64,000 nucleotides of DNA from Pseudomonas nabeulensis (GTDB lineage Bacteria; Pseudomonadota; Gammaproteobacteria; Pseudomonadales; Pseudomonadaceae). Every line of letters starts with the position of its first letter. Within the stretch, counting starts at the first letter, position 1. The stretch is from the NCBI RefSeq assembly GCF_004682045.1, contig NZ_QUZT01000007.1, forward strand, positions 62,001 to 126,000. The letters are read 5' to 3'. The position numbers and the translations under genes were made by a program. Shown piece after piece: positions 28,603 to 38,099 of this stretch. The notes under the pieces are model-generated. The model was not told the DNA's origin, made no database searches, and was given only the letters and a program-made list of their open reading frames with translations.

Positions 28603-31527
28603 TCAGTTGCCGAAGTGGTAGCTCACGTCCAACCAGAACTGGCGACCGTAGGGGTCGTAGTTGCCCGTGGGGTAATACGGCCATCCGGCAGAGTCGTCGT
28701 GCTTGACCTGATTGAGCAGGTTGTTGACGGTCAATCCGATACTGGCTTGGTCATTGACGCGATAACGCGCACTCGCGTTGAAGGTCGTCCAGGGCGACAA
28801 GCGCCCATCACCGGCGCCGTTGGTCACGCTGCCGTAGCGAATGCCGGTGAGGGTCGTGGTCAGGCGCTGGTAATCCCAGGTCAGGCTGGCGTTGACCTTG
28901 CTGCGCCAATCGTGATTGTCGGTGCTGGTGCGCAGGTCTTGGGTTTGCGAGTCATCCGACTCCTTGAGGTAATGGGACAACACAAGGCTGTAGCCAATGG
29001 CTGAACTGAACGCGCCGTACTGGCCAGCGCCCCAGCGGATATTGCTTTTCAAGTCCAGGCCACTGACCCGTTCGCTGGCGGCGTTGATCGCGTTGATCTG
29101 CACACGTTGCAGCGCGTTCGGGTCGACCGCTGCGGTACTGGCGTTACGCTGAATGCGCGCCAGCACGTCCTCGCAGGTCGCCGCATCCAGTTGACCGTTG
29201 CGGCATTGATTTTCCTGTTGCAGCAAACGGTTGATATCGACCGTGGTCAGCAGGTCTTTGATTTCGACCCGCCAGAAGTCCGCCGAGAAATCGAATTGGC
29301 GCGAAGGCGACCAGACAAAACCATAAGTCCACGACTTACCGCGCTCGGAAGCAAGGTTGGCGTTGCCACTCTGGGTGTAGTCAACCCGCCCGCGATCACA
29401 GGCGCCCTCCACGTTTTTGCTGCAACCGTAGTAGTCGATCTGGTCCGGCGTATAGCCGTTGGTGTCGGCCTGGTATAGGTAATTGAGGTCTGGCGCGCGG
29501 AAACTGGTGCCATAGCTGCCTCGCAGCAAGAGGCTGGTGACCGGGCGCCATTCCAGGCCTAGGTTATAGGTTTTCTGCTGCTCGGTGCGGCCGCTGAACT
29601 TGTATTGGTCCCAACGCCCGGCGGCAGACGCCAGCAGTGTGTCGGTCAACGGAATGCTGAACTCGCCACCCGCCGCGTAACGGTCGCGAGAACCGCCGGA
29701 GTTGGAAGCCGGCGTGGTGTTGTAAAAGCTGCCGTCATTGAGATGATCATCGACGTTGACGCTGTAGGACTGGCGCCCCACTTCGGCCACGCCGGCAAAT
29801 GACACTGGACCCGCCGGCAGCTCGAACAGGTCACCGTTGATACTGGCGCCGAAGGTCTGGGACACCGACTTGCTTTTTTGCACCAGGTTGCCGCGAAACT
29901 GGCGCCACTCGTCCTCAGTGAGTGGCCGGTCCAGCCGCGATGGATCCGGCGCGTACACCGGGTGACCGTCCTGGGTGCCGAGTTGGGGCCCCAGGAAGTA
30001 GTCGCGAATACTGCTGAGGGGGGTGTATCGGGTCGAACGCGTGCTGATGTATTCCGAGCGATTGGCCGCCAGTTGATATCCCCAGCCGCTGTCGCCGATC
30101 TTATCTTCCAGGCCCAGGCTGCCGGTCCAGGAAACCTCTCGCCATTTGCTGTTATTGCTGGTCTTGCCGCCGATTTCTTCGCTGGCGAAATTGCGCGACC
30201 AACGCTCCAGGTTTCCGGTGTTCTGGTTGATGAAGTCCGGCGAGGTAAAGCTCGGGCCTCGCGTATTGTTCTGGGTGTGATCGAAGCCAAACATCAGGTC
30301 GGCAAATACCTTGCCGGTATCGCTGAAGTGCCAGGTGCCACGGGTGTAGCCATCGTAGTTTTCCTTCTGGGCCTGCAGGGTCCAGTAGTCGTTGTAGTAC
30401 TGATTGGTGGTGCAACGGTTGCCACTGCCACCCAGTTTGCCGTTGTAGATACCGCCATAGGCACCACAACCGGGGCCCAGGTATTCGCCGCTGTCGAGGT
30501 TGCGCCGGTAGCCGACGTCCTTGGCCGGCCCATCATTCATAAAGCCCCGCTGGTCCGCCCAGATCGGCTGACGGTTAGTCAGCTCCAGGCCGAACACGCC
30601 GTCAAAGTCACCCCAACTGTCGCCGCCGCTGATTTGCAGACGCTGGTTATCACCCCCGCCGCGCTCGGTGGTGCCGCCACGCAGGTTGACGTCAACACCA
30701 CTGATTTTGTCTTTGAGGATGATGTTCACCACCCCGGCAATCGCGTCCGAGCCATACACCGCTGACGCGCCGCTGCTGAGGATTTCGATGCGATCAATCA
30801 TCACTGACGGGATATTCGCCAAGTTGGTGAAATTGACATTGCCATCGTAGGCCGTGGGGTAATCAGCGACACGCCTGCCGTTGATCAACACCAACGTGTG
30901 ATTGGGCCCCAGGCCGCGCAAGTTGAGGGCGCTGGCGGCGGGTTGGAAGGTATTGCCGTAGTCTTCGCCCTGGGTCATGCCGGTGTTTTGGGTTTGCGAC
31001 GCGATCGCGTCATACACATTTTTGTAGCCGCGATTGGCGATCTCTTCAGAACTGATCACTGTGACCGGTGAAGGGCCCTCGACCTGGGCACGCGCGATAC
31101 GCGAGCCGGTAACCACCACCTTCTGCAACGCTACATCGCCCGGCTCCTTCGCCGCGGCGACAGGCTTCACCGCCTCCACCGGGAAACGCTGCAACACCCA
31201 GCCGCCTTCGCTTTGCAGCGCCTCCAGTCCCGAGCCACGCAGCGCCTGTTGCAGCGCTTGCTCAATGCTCAGACGCCCGCGCACGGCCGCACTATCGAGC
31301 CCCTGCACCAGCTCTTGCTGGAACGAAATACTCAAGCCGCTTTGCCGAGAAATGCTCAGCAGCATGTGGTCCAGTGGCCCGGCGGCAAGGTCGAACTCGA
31401 AGGTCTGGATTTGGCCTGCATGCGCTGGTGACGGCGTCGAAGCAGTCGCACCATGGGTAAAAAGCATCGCGCCAATGGCCAGGCACAGCGCCGCCAGCAA
31501 CGAGCGGCGGCGGTAGGGGGTATACAT
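28603..31527 (-). CDS. TonB-dependent outer-membrane receptor with STN signalling domain (first)
   Basis: 974 residues. Signal peptide, then an STN domain (about 40-112: LAAGPLDHMLLSISRQSGLS, RLSIEQALQQALRGSGLE), plug (about 140-260, with LRGLGPNHTLVLINGRR and VYGSDAIAGVVNIILKD) and barrel with C-terminal WLDVSYHFGN. Same architecture as the second receptor, but clearly diverged, so not a recent duplicate. An aromatic, Asn/Tyr-rich extracellular segment around 370-420 (Gly-rich, two Cys) is a likely ligand-binding loop. It lies between fecR and the second receptor on the same strand. Confidence 0.93.
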   Translation of the reverse strand: MYTPYRRRSLLAALCLAIGAMLFTHGATASTPSPAHAGQIQTFEFDLAAGPLDHMLLSISRQSGLSISFQQELVQGLDSAAVRGRLSIEQALQQALRGSGLEALQSEGGWVLQRFPVEAVKPVAAAKEPGDVALQKVVVTGSRIARAQVEGPSPVTVISSEEIANRGYKNVYDAIASQTQNTGMTQGEDYGNTFQPAASALNLRGLGPNHTLVLINGRRVADYPTAYDGNVNFTNLANIPSVMIDRIEILSSGASAVYGSDAIAGVVNIILKDKISGVDVNLRGGTTERGGGDNQRLQISGGDSWGDFDGVFGLELTNRQPIWADQRGFMNDGPAKDVGYRRNLDSGEYLGPGCGAYGGIYNGKLGGSGNRCTTNQYYNDYWTLQAQKENYDGYTRGTWHFSDTGKVFADLMFGFDHTQNNTRGPSFTSPDFINQNTGNLERWSRNFASEEIGGKTSNNSKWREVSWTGSLGLEDKIGDSGWGYQLAANRSEYISTRSTRYTPLSSIRDYFLGPQLGTQDGHPVYAPDPSRLDRPLTEDEWRQFRGNLVQKSKSVSQTFGASINGDLFELPAGPVSFAGVAEVGRQSYSVNVDDHLNDGSFYNTTPASNSGGSRDRYAAGGEFSIPLTDTLLASAAGRWDQYKFSGRTEQQKTYNLGLEWRPVTSLLLRGSYGTSFRAPDLNYLYQADTNGYTPDQIDYYGCSKNVEGACDRGRVDYTQSGNANLASERGKSWTYGFVWSPSRQFDFSADFWRVEIKDLLTTVDINRLLQQENQCRNGQLDAATCEDVLARIQRNASTAAVDPNALQRVQINAINAASERVSGLDLKSNIRWGAGQYGAFSSAIGYSLVLSHYLKESDDSQTQDLRTSTDNHDWRSKVNASLTWDYQRLTTTLTGIRYGSVTNGAGDGRLSPWTTFNASARYRVNDQASIGLTVNNLLNQVKHDDSAGWPYYPTGNYDPYGRQFWLDVSYHFGN

Positions 31528-31719
31528 GATTGAGCTCCCATCATTGTTGTTGAGTTGATGGGTTGAACAATCCGAAGAGGTTTTTTATAGGCCCGCGCTA
31601 GGCCGTTTAAGCATGAGTTTATAACGGGAAATGGCGAGCAATACCCTTGGGCGAAACCGTGCTTGCATGCTGTTGTGCAACAACCACGGCGCTTTTATAG
31701 GGCGGCGTGCATTTATTTT

Positions 31720-32673
31720 TCAACGCAACTCGATACTGACCCAGTACGCGCTGTGATAGTCGATCTGCACTGGCAACGATTTGGCCAGCAATTGCAGGGC
31801 GCTATTGGTGTCGTCCAACGGGAAAATCCCGCTCAAGCGCAGGCTTGCCGCCGCCGGGCTGACGCGGATAATGCCGTGCCGATAGTCACGCAGCGTCTGC
31901 ACCACCTCCCCCAGGGAACGGTTGCGCACTTCCAGCAGCCCTTGGCTCCAGGCCGCCTCATCACCCGTCGCCGCGTGCAGCGACACAATGCCCTGCGCAT
32001 TGAACGTGGCCTGTTCGCCTGCCTGGATGACTTGCCTGGCGCCATTGCGTGTGGTGATTTCCACCTGGGAATGCAGCAGAGTGATCTGGGTCTTGTCCGA
32101 CTGCTGCTGCACCAGAAAACGCGTGCCCATGGCACGCATGAATCCGTCAGCGGTCTCCACAATGAACGGCCGGGCATTGTCCTTGGCCACGTCCACCAGC
32201 AATTGCCCATCGAGCAATTTCAGCAGCCGCCGCTGACCATCAAACAACGGCACCACCTTGCTGCGCGGGGCCAGCGCCAAGGTACTGCCGTCGTCCAGTG
32301 TGAGGTTCATACGCTCACCGGTCCCGGTACTCAGCGTTCCTACCGGCGCCCAACTATCCGACAACCGCGCGACCAACCCCGCCAGCGAGAAAAAGCCCGC
32401 CACTGCCAAGGTTGTGCGCAAAAAATTTCGCCGCCCCGATGGCGCATTCAAGGTGTGCAGTAAGCTGTCTCTGGGCATGCGTCGCAAGTCGTCATTGCCT
32501 AACACAGCAAAGCCCGCGCCCATGCGATTGAAAATTTCCTCGCGTCGGGGGTCTGACTCGCGCCAGCGCCGGAACGCTACCTGCTCCTGCGCACTGGCAT
32601 GCCCCGACTGCAACAACGCCATCCACTGCGCGGCCTCGTCGATCATCACGTCATCTGGTGCACCGCTGTTCAT
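31720..32673 (-). CDS. Anti-sigma/sigma regulator FecR
   Basis: 317 residues of the FecR family. The N-terminal cytoplasmic DUF4880 domain (about 8-55: AAQWMALLQSGHASAQEQVAFRRW) binds the sigma factor. One membrane helix near 85-105 precedes a periplasmic FecR domain (TGERMNLTLDDGSTLALAPRS, ATVNAQG-like lines), and a C-terminal STN-like segment contacts receptor signalling domains. It overlaps the sigma gene by 4 bases, the normal fecI-fecR arrangement. It probably controls the two receptors that follow. Confidence 0.93.
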   Translation of the reverse strand: MNSGAPDDVMIDEAAQWMALLQSGHASAQEQVAFRRWRESDPRREEIFNRMGAGFAVLGNDDLRRMPRDSLLHTLNAPSGRRNFLRTTLAVAGFFSLAGLVARLSDSWAPVGTLSTGTGERMNLTLDDGSTLALAPRSKVVPLFDGQRRLLKLLDGQLLVDVAKDNARPFIVETADGFMRAMGTRFLVQQQSDKTQITLLHSQVEITTRNGARQVIQAGEQATFNAQGIVSLHAATGDEAAWSQGLLEVRNRSLGEVVQTLRDYRHGIIRVSPAAASLRLSGIFPLDDTNSALQLLAKSLPVQIDYHSAYWVSIELR

Positions 32674-33182
32674 GGCTGCTCCATCGCCAGGTAGCAGCGC
32701 TTGAATGCATCGGCCATGTACTGCTGAACCCGACTCACCGACACCTGCAAGCGCTCGCCGATCTGTGCATAGGTCAAGCCGTCCAGTTGGTGATACAGGA
32801 ACGCCGCCTTGGCCTTAGCCGACAAACCATTGAGCAGGCGGTCCACCTCCAGCAGCGTCTCGATCAACAACAAACGCTCCTCCGGCGATGGATGCACCTG
32901 CTGAGGCGCCAGGACCAGCGTCTCCAGGTAAGCCCGTTCCAGGTCCTGCCGACGCCACCCCTCATACATCAACCGCCGCGCAATCGTGGTCAACAACGCC
33001 CGTGGCTCACGAATCGCCGAGGGGTCCGGCAACGCCAATACGCGCAAAAACGTTTCCGACGCGATGTCCTGGGCGCCATGGGGACAGTCCATCGCGCGGG
33101 TGACGCGCGCGCATAACCAACGGTAATCGCTCTTGAACATCTGCCCAATCAGACCAAGGTGCAGGTTCTGATTCACACTCAT
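32670..33182 (-). CDS. ECF sigma factor, FecI type
   Basis: 170 residues from the ATG at 33182; an upstream extension to 33209 is less likely. Region 2 is recognisable in AQDIASETFLRVLALPD and REPRALLTTIARRLMYEGWRR, and region 4 in LDGLTYAQIGERLQVSVSRVQQYM. FecI-type sigma factors are released when a ligand-loaded receptor signals through FecR and then transcribe the receptor genes. No convincing Fur box was found in the 235 bases upstream, so iron control is not shown. Confidence 0.93.
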   Translation of the reverse strand: MSVNQNLHLGLIGQMFKSDYRWLCARVTRAMDCPHGAQDIASETFLRVLALPDPSAIREPRALLTTIARRLMYEGWRRQDLERAYLETLVLAPQQVHPSPEERLLLIETLLEVDRLLNGLSAKAKAAFLYHQLDGLTYAQIGERLQVSVSRVQQYMADAFKRCYLAMEQP

Positions 33183-33417
33183 TGCGTGCTCCGTGCGCAA
33201 AGCGGCCATTCAGCCTTGCCATTAAGAAATGTTGAAAAACCATCGCATAAAGACGGACTCTGCATGAAGGGCGCGTAGATGAGGAAAGAATAAAAAATTG
33301 CAAAGACCTTCACAATTGGCATATGACCTGCGCGCAAAAAAACTCCCCATCTGTATCGCGACGCTCGTGCGCCCCACTGTTAGTGTCTAGCCTCCCCCAC
33401 ACACGGAGTGCCCCACG

Positions 33418-34197
33418 GTGCAATTGGACATCTACCAAGTCGACGCTTTCAGCCAACAGGTTTTCGGTGGTAACCCGGCCGCGGTCTGCCCGCTCACCGA
33501 GTGGTTGCCCGACGAACAACTGCAACGCATCGCCGCCGAAAACAATCTCTCCGAAACCGCCTATTTCGTGCCTCGTGAAGGCTTCTACGAACTGCGCTGG
33601 TTTACCCCGGAAGTCGAAGTCGACCTGTGCGGCCACGCCACGCTGGCAGCGGCGTGGGTATTGATCCACAAACTGGCGGATGCACCGCAGGTATTGCGTT
33701 TCGCCACCCGCAGCGGGGAGCTTCGGGTCACGCGCAACGGCGATGAACTGGCGATGGATTTCCCGGCTAAACAACCCGAACGGTGTGAGCCACCCGCAGG
33801 CATGTTGAGCGCATTGGGCATCGAAACCGCCGACGTCTATGGCACCGACGACTACATCGTGCTGCTGGACGACGAGGCTCAAATCGCCGCATTGAAACCC
33901 GACTTCGCCCGGCTCAAGGGCCTGCCCAAACGCGGCATCGCCGTGACCGCCAACAGCACGCGGTTCGACTTTGTTTCCCGCTGGTTCGGCCCGAACGTGG
34001 GCGTCAATGAAGACCCGGTCACCGGCTCGGCCCATACGTCGCTGGCACCGTTCTGGGCTGCGCGCCTGGGCAAGTCGCTGTTGACCGCCGAGCAAGGCGG
34101 CCAGCGCCGTGGCCAACTGCGTTGCGAGCTCAAGGGCGACCGCGTGATCATCTCCGGGCATGCCGTGCTCTATCTGCAAGGCACGATTTACCTGTAA
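33418..34197 (+). CDS. PhzF-family isomerase/epimerase-like protein
   Basis: 259 residues starting at GTG. PhzF-family fold made of two similar halves. The catalytic Glu is in AAENNLSETAYF (near residue 45), and the family motifs DLCGHATLAAAWVL and NEDPVTGSAHTSLAPFWA are intact. PhzF itself isomerises a phenazine precursor, but most homologues, with no phenazine genes nearby as here, have unknown substrates. It is divergent from the FecI gene and followed 36 bases later by a gamma-glutamyltransferase gene. Confidence 0.9.
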   Translation: MQLDIYQVDAFSQQVFGGNPAAVCPLTEWLPDEQLQRIAAENNLSETAYFVPREGFYELRWFTPEVEVDLCGHATLAAAWVLIHKLADAPQVLRFATRSGELRVTRNGDELAMDFPAKQPERCEPPAGMLSALGIETADVYGTDDYIVLLDDEAQIAALKPDFARLKGLPKRGIAVTANSTRFDFVSRWFGPNVGVNEDPVTGSAHTSLAPFWAARLGKSLLTAEQGGQRRGQLRCELKGDRVIISGHAVLYLQGTIYL

Positions 34198-34232
34198 AAA
34201 GAACGGCCCAAGGACAACAGATCATTCTCAAA

Positions 34233-36062
34233 ATGAACGGAGTTCAGCGCGTGCTTTCAATTTCCCGCCGGCCATGGTCGGTGATTGCGGTAGCCCTTAG
34301 CCTGGTTGCCTGTCATACCCCGGTCAACGAACAACCCCCGGCACCGGAACTGGGCTCGGGCTATCGCACCGACCTCAGCACACGCCACGCCGAGCGTCAT
34401 ATGGCCGCCGCCGCTAACCCGCTGGCGGCCGAGGCCGGGCGGGAGATGTTGCGCCAGGGCGGTTCGGCGATTGATGCGGCGATTGCGATGCAGGCGGTGT
34501 TGACCCTGGTGGAGCCGCAATCGTCGGGTATTGGCGGCGGCGCGTTCATCATGCTGTGGGATGGGCAAAACGTGCACGCCTATGACGGTCGCGAAACAGC
34601 GCCAGCGGGGGCAACGCAACGGTTGTTCCTCAGGGGCGACGGCACGCCGATGGCCTTTCCCGAAGCGCAGATCGGCGGACGTTCAGTCGGTACACCAGGG
34701 GTTTTACGCGCGCTGGAAATGGCGCACAAGAAAACCGGGCACCTGCAATGGGCCAAGTTATTTGAACCGGCGATTCGTTTATCGGAACAAGGCTTCGCGA
34801 TTTCCCCGCGCCTGCATGCGCTGATCGCTGCCGACCGTTATATCCCGCAGTCGCCCGATATGGCGGCGTATTTCTTGAATGTCGATGGCACTCCCAAGGC
34901 CACCGGCACCCTGTTGAAAAACCCGGCGCTGGCCGCCGTGTTCAAACGCATCGCCCAGGAAGGGCCGGATGCGCTGTATCACGGGCCGATTGCCGATGAG
35001 ATCGCACGGAAAGTCCAGGCCCATCGCAATCCGGGCAGCCTGTCCCAAGCCGACCTCAAGGGCTACGCTGCCAAGGAGCGCGCGCCGCTGTGCACCGACT
35101 ACAAACAATGGAAGGTGTGCGGCATGCCGCCACCGTCGTCGGGTGGCATTGCCGTTGCGCAGATCCTGGGCACATTGCAAGCGCTGGAAGCCCGCGACCC
35201 GCGCCTGGCCATTGCGCCCATGAAGCCGGTGAAAAGCCCCTCGCCTGCCGGTCTTGAACCCAATCCCGAAGCCGTGCACCTGCTCGCCGAAGCTGGCCGC
35301 CTGGCCTTTGCCGATCGCGGACTGTATGTCGCCGATGCCGACTTCGTGCTGGTGCCAGTCGCCGGTCTTGTCGCGCCAGACTACCTGGCCAAACGTGCGG
35401 CCTCGATCGGCGAGCGCAGCATGGGCGTTGCCAAACCGGGCACGCCTGCGGGCATCCAGGTGGCGTATGCGCCGGACCGCTCGCCCCTGCGCATCTCCAC
35501 CTCCCAAGTGGTGGCGGTGGATGACCAGGGCGGCGCGGTGTCGATGACCACCACGGTGGAGGCAGCGTTCGGTTCCCACCTGATGGTCGAGGGCTTTTTG
35601 CTCAACAACCAAATGACCGACTTTTCGTTTATCCCCGAGGAAAACGGCCAGCCGGTAGCCAACCGCGTCGAACCCGGCAAACGCCCGCGCTCGGCCATGG
35701 CGCCGACGCTGGTGTTCGACCGCAACAGCGGTGAACTGTTGGCCACGGTGGGTTCGCCCGGCGGTTCACAGATCATCGAGTATGTGAGCAAGTCCCTGGT
35801 GGCGATGCTCGACTGGAACCTCGACCCGCAAGCGGCCATCAGCCTGCCCAACTTCGGGAGCCGCAATGGTGCGACCGAACTGGAAAAAGGCTTGTTCAGC
35901 CCGGCGTTGAAACAAGCCCTCAAGGACAAGGGGCACGCGTTGAGCGAGATCGATATGACCAGCGGCATCCAGGCCATCGTGCGTACCCGCGATACCCACG
36001 GCAAGGTGTCGCTGAACGGCGGCGCAGACCCTCGGCGCGAAGGCGAAGCCGTCGGCGACTAA
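34233..36062 (+). CDS. ggt: Gamma-glutamyltransferase, lipoprotein form
   Basis: 609 residues from the ATG at 34233. The N-terminus is a lipoprotein-type signal (VALSLVAC, Cys about 28), so the enzyme probably sits in a periplasmic membrane leaflet. It cleaves or transfers the gamma-glutamyl group of glutathione and related peptides. Family marks are AAANPLAAEAGREMLRQGGS, EPQSSGIGGGAFIML, PPPSSGG and the late GSPGGSQI. The self-processing site, normally Thr-(Thr/Ser)-His before the small subunit, reads ISTSQVVAVDD here: Gln replaces the His. The usual NNxMDDFS is NNQMTDFS. It may still be active. In line with phzF. Confidence 0.92.
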   Translation: MNGVQRVLSISRRPWSVIAVALSLVACHTPVNEQPPAPELGSGYRTDLSTRHAERHMAAAANPLAAEAGREMLRQGGSAIDAAIAMQAVLTLVEPQSSGIGGGAFIMLWDGQNVHAYDGRETAPAGATQRLFLRGDGTPMAFPEAQIGGRSVGTPGVLRALEMAHKKTGHLQWAKLFEPAIRLSEQGFAISPRLHALIAADRYIPQSPDMAAYFLNVDGTPKATGTLLKNPALAAVFKRIAQEGPDALYHGPIADEIARKVQAHRNPGSLSQADLKGYAAKERAPLCTDYKQWKVCGMPPPSSGGIAVAQILGTLQALEARDPRLAIAPMKPVKSPSPAGLEPNPEAVHLLAEAGRLAFADRGLYVADADFVLVPVAGLVAPDYLAKRAASIGERSMGVAKPGTPAGIQVAYAPDRSPLRISTSQVVAVDDQGGAVSMTTTVEAAFGSHLMVEGFLLNNQMTDFSFIPEENGQPVANRVEPGKRPRSAMAPTLVFDRNSGELLATVGSPGGSQIIEYVSKSLVAMLDWNLDPQAAISLPNFGSRNGATELEKGLFSPALKQALKDKGHALSEIDMTSGIQAIVRTRDTHGKVSLNGGADPRREGEAVGD

Positions 36063-36086
36063 CCCCCTGATCAACGGAGAATCCCT

Positions 36087-36788
36087 GTGCAGCACGCAGA
36101 CAACCTCGGTGCCATTGCCGGCGTCGAACATGGTTTTTGTACGATTGATGATCCACAGTGCCCGGCTGACGTGTTCATCGCCAAGCAAGTGCACAGCGCA
36201 TCGGTGATTGACTGGCAGGCCGGCCTGGAGAGCAATACGGTTCCGGCCGACGGCGTGTTCAGCGGTGAACATCAACCGATTGCGGTGATCACCGCAGACT
36301 GCTTGCCGATTCTTATCGCCGCAGAAAACGCTGAGAAAGTCGCTGCGGTGCATGGCGGTTGGAAGGGACTGCAAGGCGGGATCATTGCCAATACCGTGCA
36401 ACGTTTTGCCGACGCCGGGATTGCCGTCGACCAGTTGCGAGTGGCCATTGGGCCATCGATCAAGCCGTGCTGTTATGAGGTGAGCGAAGCGTTCATCACG
36501 CAGTTCCCGGCAGAGCAGAGACATCTTTGGAACGTCGTTCAACCCGCGCCATTGCTGACGCCGCAGATCGCACCACCCCATGCACGGCAAGCGGGAAGTG
36601 CATGGTTTGACTTGAGTGCGTACGGGGTGAGCCTGCTACAAGCGGCCGGGGTTTGCCGTGAGCAGATTGAGGTAAGCGAGGTGTGTACCTACTGCACCTC
36701 ACCGGCGTTTTCCAGCTATCGTCGCAGGACGCATAACCCTCAGGAAGCGAAGACGTTGATCTATTCGTGGATTGTTCGAAAACCCTGA
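36087..36788 (+). CDS. pgeF: Multicopper-oxidase-like (laccase domain) protein PgeF/YfiH
   Basis: 233 residues starting at GTG with ACGGAG upstream. Contains the DUF152/CNF1-fold marks: KQVHSASV, ADGVFSGEHQPIAVITADCLP, AAVHGGWKGLQGGI and the C-terminal CTYCTSPAFSSYRR. Zinc-binding His and Cys residues are present. In E. coli the homologue edits cell-wall precursors (removes L-Ser-containing UDP-MurNAc), and related proteins act as purine nucleoside phosphorylases; the activity here is not known. A typical backbone copy lies next to rluD in pseudomonads, so this may be a second, accessory copy. Confidence 0.88.
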   Translation: MQHADNLGAIAGVEHGFCTIDDPQCPADVFIAKQVHSASVIDWQAGLESNTVPADGVFSGEHQPIAVITADCLPILIAAENAEKVAAVHGGWKGLQGGIIANTVQRFADAGIAVDQLRVAIGPSIKPCCYEVSEAFITQFPAEQRHLWNVVQPAPLLTPQIAPPHARQAGSAWFDLSAYGVSLLQAAGVCREQIEVSEVCTYCTSPAFSSYRRRTHNPQEAKTLIYSWIVRKP

Positions 36789-36805
36789 CCGAACACCCCG
36801 TATCG

Positions 36806-36934
36806 GTGGCGAGGGAGCTTGCTCCCGTTGGGCTGCGCAGCAGCCCCAAAGCGGCCAGCGAAGTTTCCCTGACAGAACGTGCCAAACCAACTGGGGGCGC
36901 TTCGCGCCCCAGCGGGAGCAAGCTCCCTCGCCAC
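36806..36934. repeat. REP doublet between convergent pgeF and ddl
   Basis: Two inverted arms, GTGGCGAGGGAGCTTGCTCCCG at the left and its near-complement at the right, enclose about 85 bases that include a GC-rich secondary hairpin (GGGGGCGCTTCGCGCCCC). This REPIN type is frequent in P. fluorescens genomes and here lies between two 3' ends. Confidence 0.85.
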
Positions 36935-36960
36935 AACGTTCCAGCGAAAACCCGGAACGC

Positions 36961-38055
36961 TCAGCGACTGATCTTCAACCCCTTGCGCCCCGCATGCCGC
37001 TCCAGCGCCAGCTCGATCAAGCGGCTGACCAGTTCGCTGTAGCTCATCCCTGCCGCCTGCCACAGCTTGGGGTACATGCTGATGCGGGTGAAGCCAGGGA
37101 GCGAGTTGATCTCGTTGATCAGTACTTCGCCATCCTCGGTGAGGAACACGTCGACCCGCGCCAGGCCGGCGCAGCCCAGCACTTCAAACGCTTCGATGGC
37201 CAGGTGCCGGATTCGCTCGCTGGCCTCGGTGCTGATGTCAGCGGGTACCACCACCTGCGCCGCCTCGCCGTCGATGTACTTGCTGTCGTAAGAATAAAAG
37301 CCACTGCTCACCACGATCTCGCCACAGCCGCTGGCGATAGGGTTGTCGTTGCCCAATACGGCGCATTCGATTTCACGGCCCTGGACAGCCGACTCCACCA
37401 GCACTTTTTCATCGAAGCCCAAGGCCAGTTCGACGGCAGCGTGGTACTCGCTTTCATTGGCGACTTTGCTCACCCCCACCGACGACCCCTGGTTCGCCGG
37501 TTTGACAAACATCGGCAAGCCGAGGGTGTTCACCGCCGCATCAAAGGACGTACGCGCAGCATTGCGGCGAGTCAGGGTGATAAACGGCGTGACGGCAATC
37601 CCCACATCGCGCAGCAGGCGCTTGCTGATGTCCTTGTCCATGCACACTGCCGAGCCGAGTACGTCGGAGCCGACGAAAGGCAAGTCGGCCATGCGCAGCA
37701 GACCTTGCAGGCAACCGTCTTCGCCGAGGGTGCCGTGGACGATGGGGAAGATCACGTCGATGTGTTCCAACAGGCCGCTGCCAGCGGTTTCCACCACTTG
37801 CTGGTTGGCCTTGCCGGGTACGACCGCCAATTCGCGGTTGGATTGGTTGAGCGCGATCAGGGCCGGGTTTTCCTGGTTGATCAGGAAGTTCGAGGTGTCG
37901 TTGAGGTGCCAGTGGCCAGCCTTGTCGATGCCGATCAACACCGGCTCGAAGCGCGTGCGGTCCAGCGCATCAACGATATTGCGCGCCGATTGCAACGAGA
38001 CTTCGTGCTCCGCCGAACGGCCACCAAAAATAATCCCTACGCGCACCTTGCTCAT
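36961..38055 (-). CDS. ddl: D-alanine--D-alanine ligase
   Basis: 364 residues of the DdlA-length class; makes the D-Ala-D-Ala dipeptide for peptidoglycan. The N-terminus [16 protein letters not shown], the [19 protein letters not shown] segment, the loop GSSVGVSK and the ATP-grasp residues in [31 protein letters not shown] are intact. Backbone ddlB sits in the mur-fts cluster, so this stand-alone gene is probably a second ligase. Confidence 0.94.
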   Translation of the reverse strand: MSKVRVGIIFGGRSAEHEVSLQSARNIVDALDRTRFEPVLIGIDKAGHWHLNDTSNFLINQENPALIALNQSNRELAVVPGKANQQVVETAGSGLLEHIDVIFPIVHGTLGEDGCLQGLLRMADLPFVGSDVLGSAVCMDKDISKRLLRDVGIAVTPFITLTRRNAARTSFDAAVNTLGLPMFVKPANQGSSVGVSKVANESEYHAAVELALGFDEKVLVESAVQGREIECAVLGNDNPIASGCGEIVVSSGFYSYDSKYIDGEAAQVVVPADISTEASERIRHLAIEAFEVLGCAGLARVDVFLTEDGEVLINEINSLPGFTRISMYPKLWQAAGMSYSELVSRLIELALERHAGRKGLKISR

Positions 38056-38099
38056 GACCCTGCCTCACGGTTGAAAGTAAGGCTTCTTACCACGGGCCG

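Noticed and set aside
33183..33417. Fur box upstream of the FecI-type sigma gene
   Set aside because: No stretch with the GATAATGATAATCATTATC pattern beyond a few chance A/T matches.
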